A stretch of 64,000 bases of DNA from JAFNAG01 sp041501225 (lineage in GTDB: Bacteria; Acidobacteriota; UBA6911), in the NCBI GenBank assembly GCA_041501225.1, contig JBGQNR010000003.1:21318-85317 (forward strand). The letters are read 5' to 3'. Below the pieces are notes generated by a model. It had not been told where the DNA came from. It did no database searches and saw nothing but the letters and a program-made list of their open reading frames with translations. A program made the position numbers and the translations under genes. Positions 15,601 to 23,923 of the stretch are shown one piece after another; position 1 is the stretch's first letter; each line of letters begins with the position of its first letter.

Positions 15601-17756
15601 TCTATCTGGTCAACTGTTCCGGTACTCTCACGGGGAACACGATTGCGCACAACACAGGGACGTACGGTGACGGCGTCCAGCTGTTAGATGGGTCGCTGAC
15701 AATCACCGGGAATACTCTCGAGGGCAATGCAGGCGCGGCAATCGCACTCCTTGCGGGCACCGTCACAACTCCGACGGGAACCGCTCCGAGCCCGGGGCCG
15801 ACGGTCACCGCGAACAGGAATATCATCCTCGCCAATTCCGATTATGGCTTGCTGATCGATCAGGCACAGAACGTTCAGTTGGATGGCAATCTTATCGCGG
15901 ACAACTTTCAGGGCATTCAAGTAAACAACACTTCGACGGTGCTGCTCAAGAACGACATTGTGGTTCGATCCACGAGCGGCACATATGGGGATGGCATCAC
16001 CATTGCCGATACCAGCGTCGTCCGCATCGTAAATTGCGATTTTTATCAAAACAAGCACCTAGGGATCTCGCTCGCAGCGGGCGCTTCGGTGTCGGTCGCC
16101 AATTCTATTGCCAGCGGAAATACGTTGGGAGACTTGGTTGGCCTCAGTGCGGGCTTTGTCCAGTATTCGCTCATTGGCGACGGAACCCTTGTTCTGGGTA
16201 ACAGCAATATCACTGGAAATCCGTTGTTCACGAATCCGGACGCGAATGATTTCACGCTGGCCTCTGGATCGCCGGCCATCGACGCAGGCGCCAACGCCGC
16301 GACGAAACTCCCCTTCCTTGATTACAACCAGAAATTCCGTGTGGCATCTTCGGGCTCTCTGCCCGGGAATGGTGTAGTCGACATGGGCGCGATTGAGTCC
16401 GGGTCAACCTACCCGTTGGTTTACCCACTGATGGCCAACGGATTCAACTCCGTGATCGGCGATGACTATACTACTGGCATCGCCGTATTGAATTCCTCCA
16501 CGATCCAGCAGTCTGCCCAATTTGCGGCCTATCGGCCGGACGGAGCTCTCCTCACAGGCAGCAGCAATCCGGCGCCACTACTGCTCTCACCGGGTGCTCA
16601 AATCCCGACCCTGGGATATCAACTGTTCGGCTTGACCCGTGCTGCGGGTGAGGTGGGCGGGGTTCTGGCAAGCTCGATTCAGCGCTTGACGGGATTTTTC
16701 CTGGTTTTCAGCCAGGATTTCAAGCGCGCTGCCGATGGCGTGGATGTCTCGGCGGATACAGCGACCGAGTTCTTTTTCCCGCGCCACCAATTCGACAGCA
16801 AGGGGAAAGCAACCTATGTGCTTTTCAATCCCGGAGTCAATGCAGCTACGGTGAATGCCACCCTGCTGGATCCGACCGGGACCACCGTCGATCAGCTGAC
16901 TCAACCCATAGTTCTGCCACCGAAAGGGCAGACCTTGTTTAACTTCGCAAACTTCACCGCTTCTTCCGGTGCCGTCAGTATCAGCTCCGACCGTCCGATT
17001 GCCGGGCTCGAGCTCTTCGGAAACGCGGCAGAGATCGCAGCCCTCCGGGCTGCAGTCCCGGGTACCGAAGCCAGGCTCTACTTCCCTCACTTCGTTGTGA
17101 ACGGTGGCTACACGAGCATTCTTGGCGTTGTCAACACCGCCAGCGTGCCTGTGAACGTCACGCTGACAGCCCATGGCAACGACGGCTCCCTTCTGGGAAC
17201 TCCCGCGCAGCGCACGATCGGATCCAAGGGACAGCTTTTCGAATCAGCCGCGAGCCTTTTCGGATTAGGTTCGGGAACCATTTTCACAGGATACGTTCTC
17301 GTCGAGGGCGACCAGCCGGGGATCACCGGTTTCTCTCAATTCACGTATGACAACGGCGTGGTGCAATCGACTGCGGCGGTGCCCAGTGAGAGCATTCCCC
17401 AACAGAAACTGATCTTCTCTCACGTCGCCCATCAAGTGCCTGCCTCATCGGGAGGCAATTACCAGACAGGGATCGCCTTGTTGAACCCATACGGGACTGC
17501 GATTTCGTATACGCTGCGGGTCTTCGATGGTTCAGGCGCGCAAGTGGCCGCAATGACGGACACTCTGGGACCGCACGCCAAGGTGGCCAAGGTGTTGAGT
17601 TATCCCCTTGCCGGGCCAGGTTTCTTCACACAGCCGATTATCCTGAGTAACGGGCATGTTGAAGTTACGACCGACTATCAACTGCTGGGCTTCGAGCTTT
17701 TCTATACCGATGGGCTGACGCAACTGGTGGCGGTCATGGCCCAGTATCCCAACTGA
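12663..17756 (+). CDS. Giant secreted S8 subtilisin-like protease with PA and beta-helix domains
   Basis: A 1,697-residue secreted protein. After a signal peptide and a prodomain (about 30-175) comes the subtilase domain with Asp201 (GILDTGID), His262 (VGHGSF), oxyanion Asn in AAGNEGP and Ser595 (GTSFSTP). The wide His-to-Ser spacing is due to a protease-associated insert (about 395-535, IALIERGTCFFSIKVNNA). Residues 655-770 resemble an ASH/choice-of-anchor domain, 775-1200 a right-handed beta-helix with Asn/Ser-rich repeats, and 1250-1697 three related beta modules (DDYTTGIAVLNSS, GGYTSILGVVNTA, GNYQTGIALLNPY). GGAGG precedes ATG 12663. Likely degrades extracellular protein; the beta-helix may bind polysaccharide. 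Confidence 0.93.
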   Translation: MRNRARRILFRFAFPAILALAIHGFGTPQTSPQRIPRDGPASMQVLLRHAIPGTRDLQLIIELADPPVARALAEPAARRTPLRSGIVQGRNRLQLDSQAAVAYRNQIATRRKLVTDQLQALRGVQVQGSTDVVMHSIIARVPIEHYLTVRRMPGVKKVYFSRPQRMNLNAAAQTQNAAALWARVSGGRSNAGQGQKIGILDTGIDMNNAMFADSTTPIPSGFPKYDAGNQAFVNHKVIVARSYVRFLSSRDWDYTARDEVGHGSFVSGCAAGKLVTAPLAQISGMAPGAFLGNYKIFGSPGFNDFTNQAAVLAAIEDAVNDGMDAINLSLGSLDYVPPSEDLEVDAINNAIAAGVVVCLAAGNEGPDTHSINSPGDAAEAISVGAIWNARVFSAQLHVAGAGVPANLQNLAYQNGSGPVISTAVPATPVTDVATLDGNGLACSALPAGSLTGRIALIERGTCFFSIKVNNASDAGARAVVVYNNVVGADTIQMGALAGTAIPAVMIFYGDGLALQNYLAVNPAATISIGTSTNDQLATPVTPVLVSDSSRGPSADFGIKPDLVAVGWNVYSAAQIYNSAGFLYDLTHFAVSQGTSFSTPMVTGAAAALMQLFPNLTPAGIKSALVNTASQITTDGITPATIVQAGNGLLNMGNASAAGAIFSPTSLNFGVQAYSDTVSATRTLAITNISPNPDQFTISVQPLISGPAISLSANNTGSLASGATTNIDISMKATSSITGGFQGFLVVQSSQTGATYTIPYWAAWYVPDSLRILTVSQSATGTNIYRNLTDALAAANPGNIIEIVDSQTYSVPSPSDSTLPGITIATNAEGVPLHGITIRAAAGQTPMIDGSSAGAFADLQIVGLRNVLLQGLTITGGETGVDLIQPSTSIPLSVTIDHCTITNQSDSTTSSGVVSESGGEVDITYSTISGSLSAGVALLGGGQLTMSNSTVQNNGSDGIDAMDANVQLINSSISSNSGQGVYLVNCSGTLTGNTIAHNTGTYGDGVQLLDGSLTITGNTLEGNAGAAIALLAGTVTTPTGTAPSPGPTVTANRNIILANSDYGLLIDQAQNVQLDGNLIADNFQGIQVNNTSTVLLKNDIVVRSTSGTYGDGITIADTSVVRIVNCDFYQNKHLGISLAAGASVSVANSIASGNTLGDLVGLSAGFVQYSLIGDGTLVLGNSNITGNPLFTNPDANDFTLASGSPAIDAGANAATKLPFLDYNQKFRVASSGSLPGNGVVDMGAIESGSTYPLVYPLMANGFNSVIGDDYTTGIAVLNSSTIQQSAQFAAYRPDGALLTGSSNPAPLLLSPGAQIPTLGYQLFGLTRAAGEVGGVLASSIQRLTGFFLVFSQDFKRAADGVDVSADTATEFFFPRHQFDSKGKATYVLFNPGVNAATVNATLLDPTGTTVDQLTQPIVLPPKGQTLFNFANFTASSGAVSISSDRPIAGLELFGNAAEIAALRAAVPGTEARLYFPHFVVNGGYTSILGVVNTASVPVNVTLTAHGNDGSLLGTPAQRTIGSKGQLFESAASLFGLGSGTIFTGYVLVEGDQPGITGFSQFTYDNGVVQSTAAVPSESIPQQKLIFSHVAHQVPASSGGNYQTGIALLNPYGTAISYTLRVFDGSGAQVAAMTDTLGPHAKVAKVLSYPLAGPGFFTQPIILSNGHVEVTTDYQLLGFELFYTDGLTQLVAVMAQYPN

Positions 17757-17778
17757 TTTGCAGAGGTTTTCTGAGACC

Positions 17779-17812
17779 GCGAAACCCACGAAAGCGATTT
17801 CGTGGGTTTCGC
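17779..17812 (+). terminator. Hairpin terminator after the subtilase gene
   Basis: A perfect 15-bp stem, GCGAAACCCACGAAA (17779-17793) pairing with 17798-17812 around the loop GCGA, starts 23 nt after the stop codon. No long U-tract follows, so it may be a Rho-independent terminator of modest strength or an RNA-stabilising hairpin. Confidence 0.55.
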
Positions 17813-18035
17813 AATCTGCAAATAGTAAAAAGGCCCTCAGCAGCTTGGTGCCGCGTCTCATATTCAACCCCCTTCCGACCATCCTAGAATACGGTATAAT
17901 TCGGCAGCCGGTTGCGATCTAGTTTTGGACCCAGTGTACAGGGGACAACTGGCGCCTGGCGCCACAGTAGGGCAGCAATCGTGCCTATCATCGGATTTGT
18001 GCTGCTTGCGGACAGATTTGTGCCGTGTAGCAAAG

Positions 18036-18140
18036 AAAAGCAAAAGATCAACGCAGAGGGCGCAGAGGTCGCAGAGGAAAGTCATTCAAAATCAAAAAAT
18101 CCTCTGCGGCCTCTGCGTTGAGGTTTTTGGAATGCGGATA
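18036..18140. repeat. CGCAGAG palindromic element, copy 1
   Basis: Arms CAACGCAGAGGGCGCAGAGG (18051-18070) and CCTCTGCGGCCTCTGCGTTG (18103-18122) pair at 19 of 20 positions. The flanks AAAGAAAAGCAAAAGAT and GAGGTTTTTGG...GCGGATAT match those of the other copies at 30.8, 39.0 and 44.0 kb. It lies in the 529-bp gap between the subtilase and the epimerase gene; no gene was found in that gap. Confidence 0.85.
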
Positions 18141-18285
18141 TGCCGTTTCGTGTGCTTTGTGGCAAGGGCTCTATGACACTATAGTATCCCCTGCACGAAG
18201 GGAACTGCCGGCATCAGCATGACTACTCGAGCAGCCGGAGATGCTGCTCTTTGAATCGCAGCAACAGATTGAGGTTGCCTTGACG

Positions 18286-19272
18286 ATGCACGATCCATCA
18301 TTCGAGGGCAGGCGAATTCTGATTACCGGAGGCCTCGGCTTCATCGGTTCCAATCTGGCGCGACGGCTGGTGGACCTCCGTGCCGAGGTAACGCTAGTGG
18401 ACAGCCTCGTTCCGGAGTACGGAGGCAACCTGTTCAATATTGAGGGCATTCAGGACCGGTTGCGCGTCAACATTTCGGACGTTCGTGATGAATACAGCAT
18501 CAGCTATCTGGTCCAGGGGAAGGAATTTCTTTTCAATCTCGCAGGGCAGACCAGCCACGCTGACTCCATGCAGGATCCCTATACCGATCTGGACATCAAT
18601 TGCCGGGCGCAACTGTCGATTCTCGAAGCCTGCCGGAAGCACAATCCCGGAATCAAGATCGTCTTTGCCAGCACACGTCAGTTCTATGGGAAACCTGATT
18701 ATCTGCCGGTCGATGAAAAACACCTCCTGAGCCCCGTTGACGTGAACGGCATCAACAAGATGGCTGGAGAGTGGTATCACATTTTGTATAGCAAGGTCTA
18801 TGACTTGGGGGCGTGCGCGTTGCGCCTGACCAACACCATTGGCCCGCGCATGAGGATCAAAGATTCGCGCCAGACCTTTGTGGGCACCTGGACCCGCCTG
18901 ATCCTTCAGGGAAAACCTTTTGAGGTCTGGGGCGGTGAACAGTTGCGGGATTTCACTTACGTGGATGACGCTGTGGATGCCCTGCTGGCCGCTGCAACCA
19001 GCGAGGCCACGAACAGCCAGGTTTTCAATCTGGGAGGTGATTGCATAATCAGCCTCAAGGACCTGGCCGACATGTTCCTCGAAGTCAATGGCGGCGGCCA
19101 TTATGTGACCCGGCCATTCCCTGTGGATCGCAAGAGAATCGACATCGGCAATTACTATGCCGATTTCAGCCGCATCCATTCGGTGCTCGGCTGGAAGCCC
19201 CGTGTGACGCTGCGCGAAGGACTCAAGCGCACTCTGGATTATTATCGGACACACTTGGAGAACTATCTTTAG
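18286..19272 (+). CDS. NAD-dependent sugar-nucleotide epimerase/dehydratase (extended SDR)
   Basis: A 328-residue extended short-chain dehydrogenase. The Rossmann motif is TGGLGFIGSNLARRL, followed by Asp/Ser residues typical of NAD use. FASTRQFYGKP contains the Ser/Thr of the catalytic site. Where the catalytic Tyr of YxxxK is expected the sequence is PVDVNGINKMAGE, so the Lys is present but the Tyr position holds Asn. Substrate-binding hallmarks LRLTNTIGPRM and RDFTYVDDAVDA are kept. Probably acts on a dTDP-, CDP- or GDP-sugar for surface polysaccharide. Starts at 18241 and 18286 are both possible; the domain begins soon after the second. No sugar-pathway genes are adjacent, the nearest being at 31 kb. 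Confidence 0.85.
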   Translation: MHDPSFEGRRILITGGLGFIGSNLARRLVDLRAEVTLVDSLVPEYGGNLFNIEGIQDRLRVNISDVRDEYSISYLVQGKEFLFNLAGQTSHADSMQDPYTDLDINCRAQLSILEACRKHNPGIKIVFASTRQFYGKPDYLPVDEKHLLSPVDVNGINKMAGEWYHILYSKVYDLGACALRLTNTIGPRMRIKDSRQTFVGTWTRLILQGKPFEVWGGEQLRDFTYVDDAVDALLAAATSEATNSQVFNLGGDCIISLKDLADMFLEVNGGGHYVTRPFPVDRKRIDIGNYYADFSRIHSVLGWKPRVTLREGLKRTLDYYRTHLENYL

Positions 19273-19281
19273 GCGGAGTTC

Positions 19282-20252
19282 TCAGCAGGCAGACGGCAGC
19301 GTAAGCCGGACGGTGAAAGTGCCGTCGACGACCTCTGCAGTGACGGCTCCGCCTGACCCGGTAGCGGCTCGTTGCACAAGAGCCAGGCCAAGGCCGCAGT
19401 GAATTCCCGTGTCGGTGCGCGCCGCATCCCCGCGCCAAAATCGATCGAAAACATGTCGAGTGTCCTCCTGGGTTAAATGGCACCCGGTGTTGGCGATGGA
19501 TATCTCAACCGACCGGTTGTTCCGGCCAGCCCTTACCTGAATGTAGCCCCCGTCATTTGCATATTCTGCCGCGTTTTCGAAGAGGTTCGTGAAGATCATT
19601 ACCAGGCTGTCACGGTCTGCTGCGCACGCGAGATCGGCAGGGACCTCGCTCTCAATCGATATGCCGCGCGCCCGTGCCTTACCAGCAAACGGCAACCCTG
19701 TGACATCCATGAGTTCGCCAAGCCGAACCAGTTCACGGTGAGCTGTATTCTGACCCTCCTCGATGCGCGCCAGCACCAACAAATCGTCGACCATCCGTTG
19801 CATGCGGCGGATGATCTCCTCCTGGCCGCGCCAGACGCGCAGTGCCGTCGTTTCGATGCGCAGATCTTCCACGCTGAGGCATGGGTTCTTTGCGCAGTAT
19901 GCACAGCGGGCCAGCGCGCGCGAGCCAGGAGCTCCTCGAAGGCGAAAGGTTTGGTCAGGTAATCATCGGCTCCCAGATCGAGACCTTTGACACGGTCCGC
20001 GACTGTGTCTTTGGCCGTAAGGATGAGCACGTGTGCCGGGTGCCCCTCGGACCTGATGCGCGTGAGGATGGTCAGCCCATCCACTCCCGGAAGCATCAGG
20101 TCGAGGGCAATGACATCATAATCGTTGCTGGAGGCGTACCATAGACCCTCTTCGCCATCTCCGGTGACGTCAACGGCAAAACCCGCTTCGCGCAGGCCCT
20201 TCGCTACGGCTTTTTGGATGGGAGGATAATCCTCAACCAGGAGCACACGCAT
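19282..20252 (-). pseudogene. Collapsed two-component system: receiver, DNA-binding remnant and kinase C-terminus
   Basis: Reading leftward from 20252 there is an intact OmpR-type receiver (MRVLLVEDYPP, ALDLMLPGVDG, DDYLTKPFAFEELLARAR). Near 19915 the coding sense switches to another frame, which reads LSVEDLRIETTALRVWRG, the first strand pair of a winged-helix DNA-binding domain. Without a stop it then continues as the second half of a histidine kinase: IRRMQRMVDDLLVLARIEEG, N box FTNLFENAAEYAND, and an ATPase G2-like HCGLGLALVQ. A deletion has therefore removed most of the winged helix and the kinase N-terminus with its His box, and a frameshift separates receiver from the rest. It is read as a pseudogene; expression of the receiver alone is possible. 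Confidence 0.8.
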
Positions 20253-20347
20253 AAGGTTTTTGCGGCCTTGAATGAACCGGGAGAGCGAATGGCCCAAGCC
20301 GCCGGCAACAAGGCAGGTAAGACGGACCGATATTCAAAGTTGTAAAA

Positions 20348-21067
20348 CTACTTTTTGCCCTTTTCCACCTTGGCGAGCAGGAACTCGGCATCCTTGATCA
20401 AGCCAACATTGGGAGCATACCACTTGTCCTCATCGCCACTCTCGAGCGCGCTCGATTCGCGTGTGTGCAGTACGCTGGTGAAGGATCCCGCGGGCACTTT
20501 CATGGTTTCAGTCACGCTGATAATCTCTGCGCGGTCCATGGCGACCTTAGGCGCCTGTTCCTGATAGTATTTATCACCCGGTTGGGGCTTGCCGGGAATC
20601 ATCAGACCGAATTTTGCGCCGTTCACACCGGCCAGCCATGAACCCTCATGCCCGGATACCTTGCCGTTCTTGTATTCATCCACATCCTCGCCGAAGTAAT
20701 AGACGTCGTTCGTAGTCTTGTCGATGACAAAGTAATTTCTCGATATTTCTGCCAATTGACCCCCCGCCGTTTCCCGTTCCTCGACAATGCGGGTTATTAC
20801 GCCGTCGACGACTTTAGTTTCGTCGAGGACCGTTACCGTCAAAGTATCTTTTCCGTGCTCAAACGTGAGGCGGTAGCCCGGTTCCAGAACGAAGTAGGTG
20901 TTCCTGCCGATATCGGTAAAGTTGGCCTTATCGGCCGTAAAAGACTCGCGCCATGCCTGTTGAGCAGGCTGCTGCTTTCCGGCTTTTTTTGTGCCCTGGG
21001 CAGAGGATACTAATGCTAGAGCGAGGAGAACCAAACCGGCAGGGCCGAGAGAACGTAGTCGCAACAT
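20348..21067 (-). CDS. Secreted protein of unknown function
   Basis: A 239-residue protein with a clear signal peptide (LVLLALALVSSAQG). The mature part is rich in beta-strand-like sequence (YRLTFEHGKDTLTVTVLDETKVVDGV) and has a conserved-looking segment GHEGSWLAGVNGAKFGLMIP followed by VAMDRAEIISVTETMKVPAG and TRESSALESGDEDKWYAP. Proteins with this kind of tail occur as lone secreted hypotheticals; the family name was not recognised. It lies alone between the broken two-component locus and the S46 peptidase, same strand as the latter, 170 bp downstream of it. A periplasmic location is likely; no catalytic motif is visible. Confidence 0.75.
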   Translation of the reverse strand: MLRLRSLGPAGLVLLALALVSSAQGTKKAGKQQPAQQAWRESFTADKANFTDIGRNTYFVLEPGYRLTFEHGKDTLTVTVLDETKVVDGVITRIVEERETAGGQLAEISRNYFVIDKTTNDVYYFGEDVDEYKNGKVSGHEGSWLAGVNGAKFGLMIPGKPQPGDKYYQEQAPKVAMDRAEIISVTETMKVPAGSFTSVLHTRESSALESGDEDKWYAPNVGLIKDAEFLLAKVEKGKK

Positions 21068-21169
21068 GTGAGACCTCCCATGTCAATTGAATCCACGATT
21101 GCATATCCGGACAAGTCGATCCTATTAAAGTGATGATGAGAATACCATGAGAGGTGCGAGGGGTGAGAA

Positions 21170-21202
21170 GCGGGCCGGTACACGTGAATGCTTCCGGCCC
21201 GC
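21170..21202 (-). terminator. Hairpin downstream of the S46 peptidase gene
   Basis: GCGGGCCGG (21170-21178) pairs with CCGGCCCGC (21194-21202) over 9 bp around a 15-nt loop, 35 bp beyond the stop of the leftward S46 peptidase gene. A U-tract is absent, so terminator function is tentative. Confidence 0.4.
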
Positions 21203-21237
21203 CCAGGGTGCTTATTGTTCCTGGCTTAACTACACTG

Positions 21238-23424
21238 TTATTTGATGAGACCCATCTCCTTCAAGAGATTTGTCGCGCCGTCGACCTCTGCCATGTTCCA
21301 GAGCATGTACCTGCTGTCGACGTGGATGGAGCGCGTCTTCACTTTGTCGAAGAGGAAGTTCGACGCCACCGATTCGTAGGTTCCGTCGAAGAGCAAGCCC
21401 ACTAATTCGCCTTTGCCGTTGAGCGTCGGAGATCCGGAGTTACCCCCGGTGGTGTCCACGGTCGAGAGGAAATTTACAGGCACGTCATTGAGCGCGGCAT
21501 CGAAGTAGGGTGTTTTTTTTCTGCCTGCGACCTGCTCTTTGATAATGTTGATCTGCTTCTGGGGCGCATTGAAATCCCCTTCGCCGGTCTGCTTTTCGAT
21601 AATCCCCTTCAGTCCGGTCTGCGGCTTATAAAAGAGGCCGTCCTTGGCGTCGACGCCCTTGACCTGCCCGTACGTAACGCGCAGCGTACTGTTTGCATCA
21701 GGCGCAACCAGGCCGCCGGCTTTGGTGAGCATCGCGTCCATATAGCGCGGGCGCAGCCGGGATGAAGCCCCTGCCCGGTCTTTGGCGGCTTCGCGGGTTG
21801 ATTCCGCCAGGGGTTCGAGCGCAGCGGCCAGAGCAATAAAGGAGTCTTTGGTCGCCGTCAGATCCGCAGTGCTCTTGTCCATAAGTCCAAGACGGAAATC
21901 CCGGTCGTTGATCTTGGTGCCGGCATAGAGCTTATCGAGGAACGCGTCGATGGCTTTCTCCGCATCGGTCTTCGGCATGTCCGCCCTGAGTCCCACGACT
22001 TTGTCGAGCGGTTCAATCCTCTGCGCAGCGGGGAGGCCGGCGGCCAAGCCCATGGCCCAGCGCAGAAAGGCACGGTCCACCGTGGCATCGATTGTGCGCT
22101 GCACGCGGTCCTGGTTTTCGCGGATGCGGCTCCAATCGCGCTCCTGGAAGCCCGCGTCACGGTCGAGGTCCTTTTTCGTCCGCTGGATCGAGAGGCGGTA
22201 CAGCGTCTGGGCCGCGCTCAGATACGTGGAGGCCGCAGCCAGATTGCCCATGACTGCATTCCGCTCACGCGTCTTCTCGCCTTCGGCTTGCATGGCTTGC
22301 AGCGCCGGCAGGACATCCCCGTACTTTTGCTTGCGCACGGGATCGGCCGCGATCCAGCTTGCCAGTTCCTTCTCCATGGCCTGCTTCTGGGCAAGGGCTC
22401 CGCCCTTCACCAACCCCTCGAGCATACCCTTCTGGTTGGTCATGTTGTTGTTGAGACTCTGAATGCGTCCGGCGACCTTGATGGCCAGATCCTTGTTGCT
22501 GGCGATCAGCTTGTCGATGAGCGCCAGCTGTTCCTGCGCCAGGCGAATCGAACGCGGGAACGACCATTCCGCGGTTTCTTTGACTTCGGCATAGGCCTGG
22601 TACCGCTGCGTGCGCCCAGGGTAGCCGACGACGAAGACGAGTTCGCCCGGCTTGGCGCCTTCGGCGGAGACCGGCAGCCAGTGTTTGGGTTTATAGGGGA
22701 CGTTGTCTTTGGAGTACTGGACCGATTTGCCGTCCTTGCTCAAATACGCGCGCAGGTAGCTCCAGTCGCCCGTGTGGCGGGGCCAGCGCCAGTTGTCGGT
22801 TTCACCGCCAAACACCCCGATCCCCTCGGCCGGCGCATATACCACACGAACATCCTGAATGTCGAGCTGTGCGATCTCAAAGTATTTGAGCCCTTCGAAG
22901 AAGGACGGCACGCTGCAACGCAGCCCGTTTTTTTCGCAGGCCGCGATCCGCTCCTTGATCCTGCGGTCGATAATATCGTTGCGCTGCCGGTCAGTGGCCT
23001 TCGGATCGATATTCCCGGTGATGGCATCCGTCACTTCGGTGACCGAGGTGGTTACATAAACATGCTGGCCCGGACCGGACGACAATTCTTCCTCGCGGGT
23101 TTTTGCCAGATATCCGTCGGCCAGAAGATTCCGCTGGGGCGTGGAGTTGTACTGGAGTCCGCCCGTCACGCAGTGGTGGTTGGTGACGATCAGGCCGTCG
23201 GGTGACACAAAGGAGGCCGTGCAGCCTCCGAGTGAAACGATGGCGCCCATGGGCTGCCCAGTGAGATCGGCGAAAGCCTTCGGATCTGCCTTGAATCCCA
23301 AAGCCTGCAGCTGGGCCGCAAGCTGGGGAATCTGCTGGGGCATCCACATTCCTTGCTCAGCGTGCACCCCGAGGGCTGTCAACAAAACGACTATAATTAG
23401 TAGTACCTTGCGAAAAAGGGCCAT
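21238..23424 (-). CDS. S46 family dipeptidyl-peptidase (DPP7/DPP11-like)
   Basis: A 728-residue periplasmic serine peptidase. After a signal peptide it starts GMWMPQQIP, typical of the family. The catalytic histidine lies in TNHHC (residues 81-85), the aspartate region in FGGETDNWRWPRHTGDWSY, and the nucleophile is Ser663 in TGGNSGSP. S46 enzymes release dipeptides from the N-terminus of peptides; the residue that separates the Asp/Glu-specific DPP11 from DPP7 cannot be assigned here without alignment. AGGAGAG 8 nt before ATG 23424 fixes the start. It is one of several exported peptidases between 12 and 35 kb and fits a proteolytic, peptide-eating lifestyle. Confidence 0.95.
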   Translation of the reverse strand: MALFRKVLLIIVVLLTALGVHAEQGMWMPQQIPQLAAQLQALGFKADPKAFADLTGQPMGAIVSLGGCTASFVSPDGLIVTNHHCVTGGLQYNSTPQRNLLADGYLAKTREEELSSGPGQHVYVTTSVTEVTDAITGNIDPKATDRQRNDIIDRRIKERIAACEKNGLRCSVPSFFEGLKYFEIAQLDIQDVRVVYAPAEGIGVFGGETDNWRWPRHTGDWSYLRAYLSKDGKSVQYSKDNVPYKPKHWLPVSAEGAKPGELVFVVGYPGRTQRYQAYAEVKETAEWSFPRSIRLAQEQLALIDKLIASNKDLAIKVAGRIQSLNNNMTNQKGMLEGLVKGGALAQKQAMEKELASWIAADPVRKQKYGDVLPALQAMQAEGEKTRERNAVMGNLAAASTYLSAAQTLYRLSIQRTKKDLDRDAGFQERDWSRIRENQDRVQRTIDATVDRAFLRWAMGLAAGLPAAQRIEPLDKVVGLRADMPKTDAEKAIDAFLDKLYAGTKINDRDFRLGLMDKSTADLTATKDSFIALAAALEPLAESTREAAKDRAGASSRLRPRYMDAMLTKAGGLVAPDANSTLRVTYGQVKGVDAKDGLFYKPQTGLKGIIEKQTGEGDFNAPQKQINIIKEQVAGRKKTPYFDAALNDVPVNFLSTVDTTGGNSGSPTLNGKGELVGLLFDGTYESVASNFLFDKVKTRSIHVDSRYMLWNMAEVDGATNLLKEMGLIK

Positions 23425-23450
23425 AAATAACTCTCCTATACTTGCACCGC

Positions 23451-23609
23451 CTAAAGGGTAGGCTGCTTGGTCAGATCCGGACTTGCCGGCTTCACTGGCT
23501 GTCCCTGGGCTGCCGGCGGTTTTGCGGCCTGATCCTGGCCGCTCGCTCCGGCAAGAACTACCAGGCACGCCAACAACAACAGAGACAAGCGCTTGAAATC
23601 TCGCAGCAT
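23451..23609 (-). CDS. Small secreted Pro/Ala-rich peptide (52 residues)
   Basis: A short frame with a convincing signal peptide (RLSLLLLACLVVLAGASG) followed by a charged Pro/Gln/Ala-rich tail (DQAAKPPAAQGQPVKP). It ends 26 nt before the S46 peptidase start and could be its leader gene. The ribosome site is weak. It might instead be the leftover N-terminus of a larger exported protein. Confidence 0.4.
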   Translation of the reverse strand: MLRDFKRLSLLLLACLVVLAGASGQDQAAKPPAAQGQPVKPASPDLTKQPTL

Positions 23610-23809
23610 GTGAGGCTCTCTTTCAAGAGTCATGTAAGGAATAAAGATCGGGTGCGGCGCTGATCTTACCCCAGAGTGGAGCTCAGTGCAATTCGTGACT
23701 GCGGCGACGAAAATACCGACCTCCAACCTCCGACTTCCGACCTCCGCACAATCGTAGGAAGCAGGTGTCTGGTTCAAAAGTCGTTTTAGTGAGCTTGGGT
23801 GCCTCCATG

Positions 23810-23890
23810 GCAAGTAGGCCCCGGCCGCCGGACGGGGCTGGGGATCGAATAATCCTGGGGTCTGAGCGCCGTGCGGCGCCCAGCGCCCAC
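23810..23890 (+). repeat. GC-rich dispersed repeat, copy 2
   Basis: Inverted copy of the stretch at 9933-10022, sharing CCCCGGCCGCCGGACGGGGC and GAGCGCCGTGCGGC. It lies just downstream of the M1 peptidase gene in a 314-bp gap. About 70 bp before it, 23710-23750 holds a short run of CGACCTCC/CGACTTCC-like units. No gene was seen in this gap. Confidence 0.75.
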
Positions 23891-23923
23891 TCTGACCAAA
23901 ATGAGGCGAACAGCCCGAAGGGC

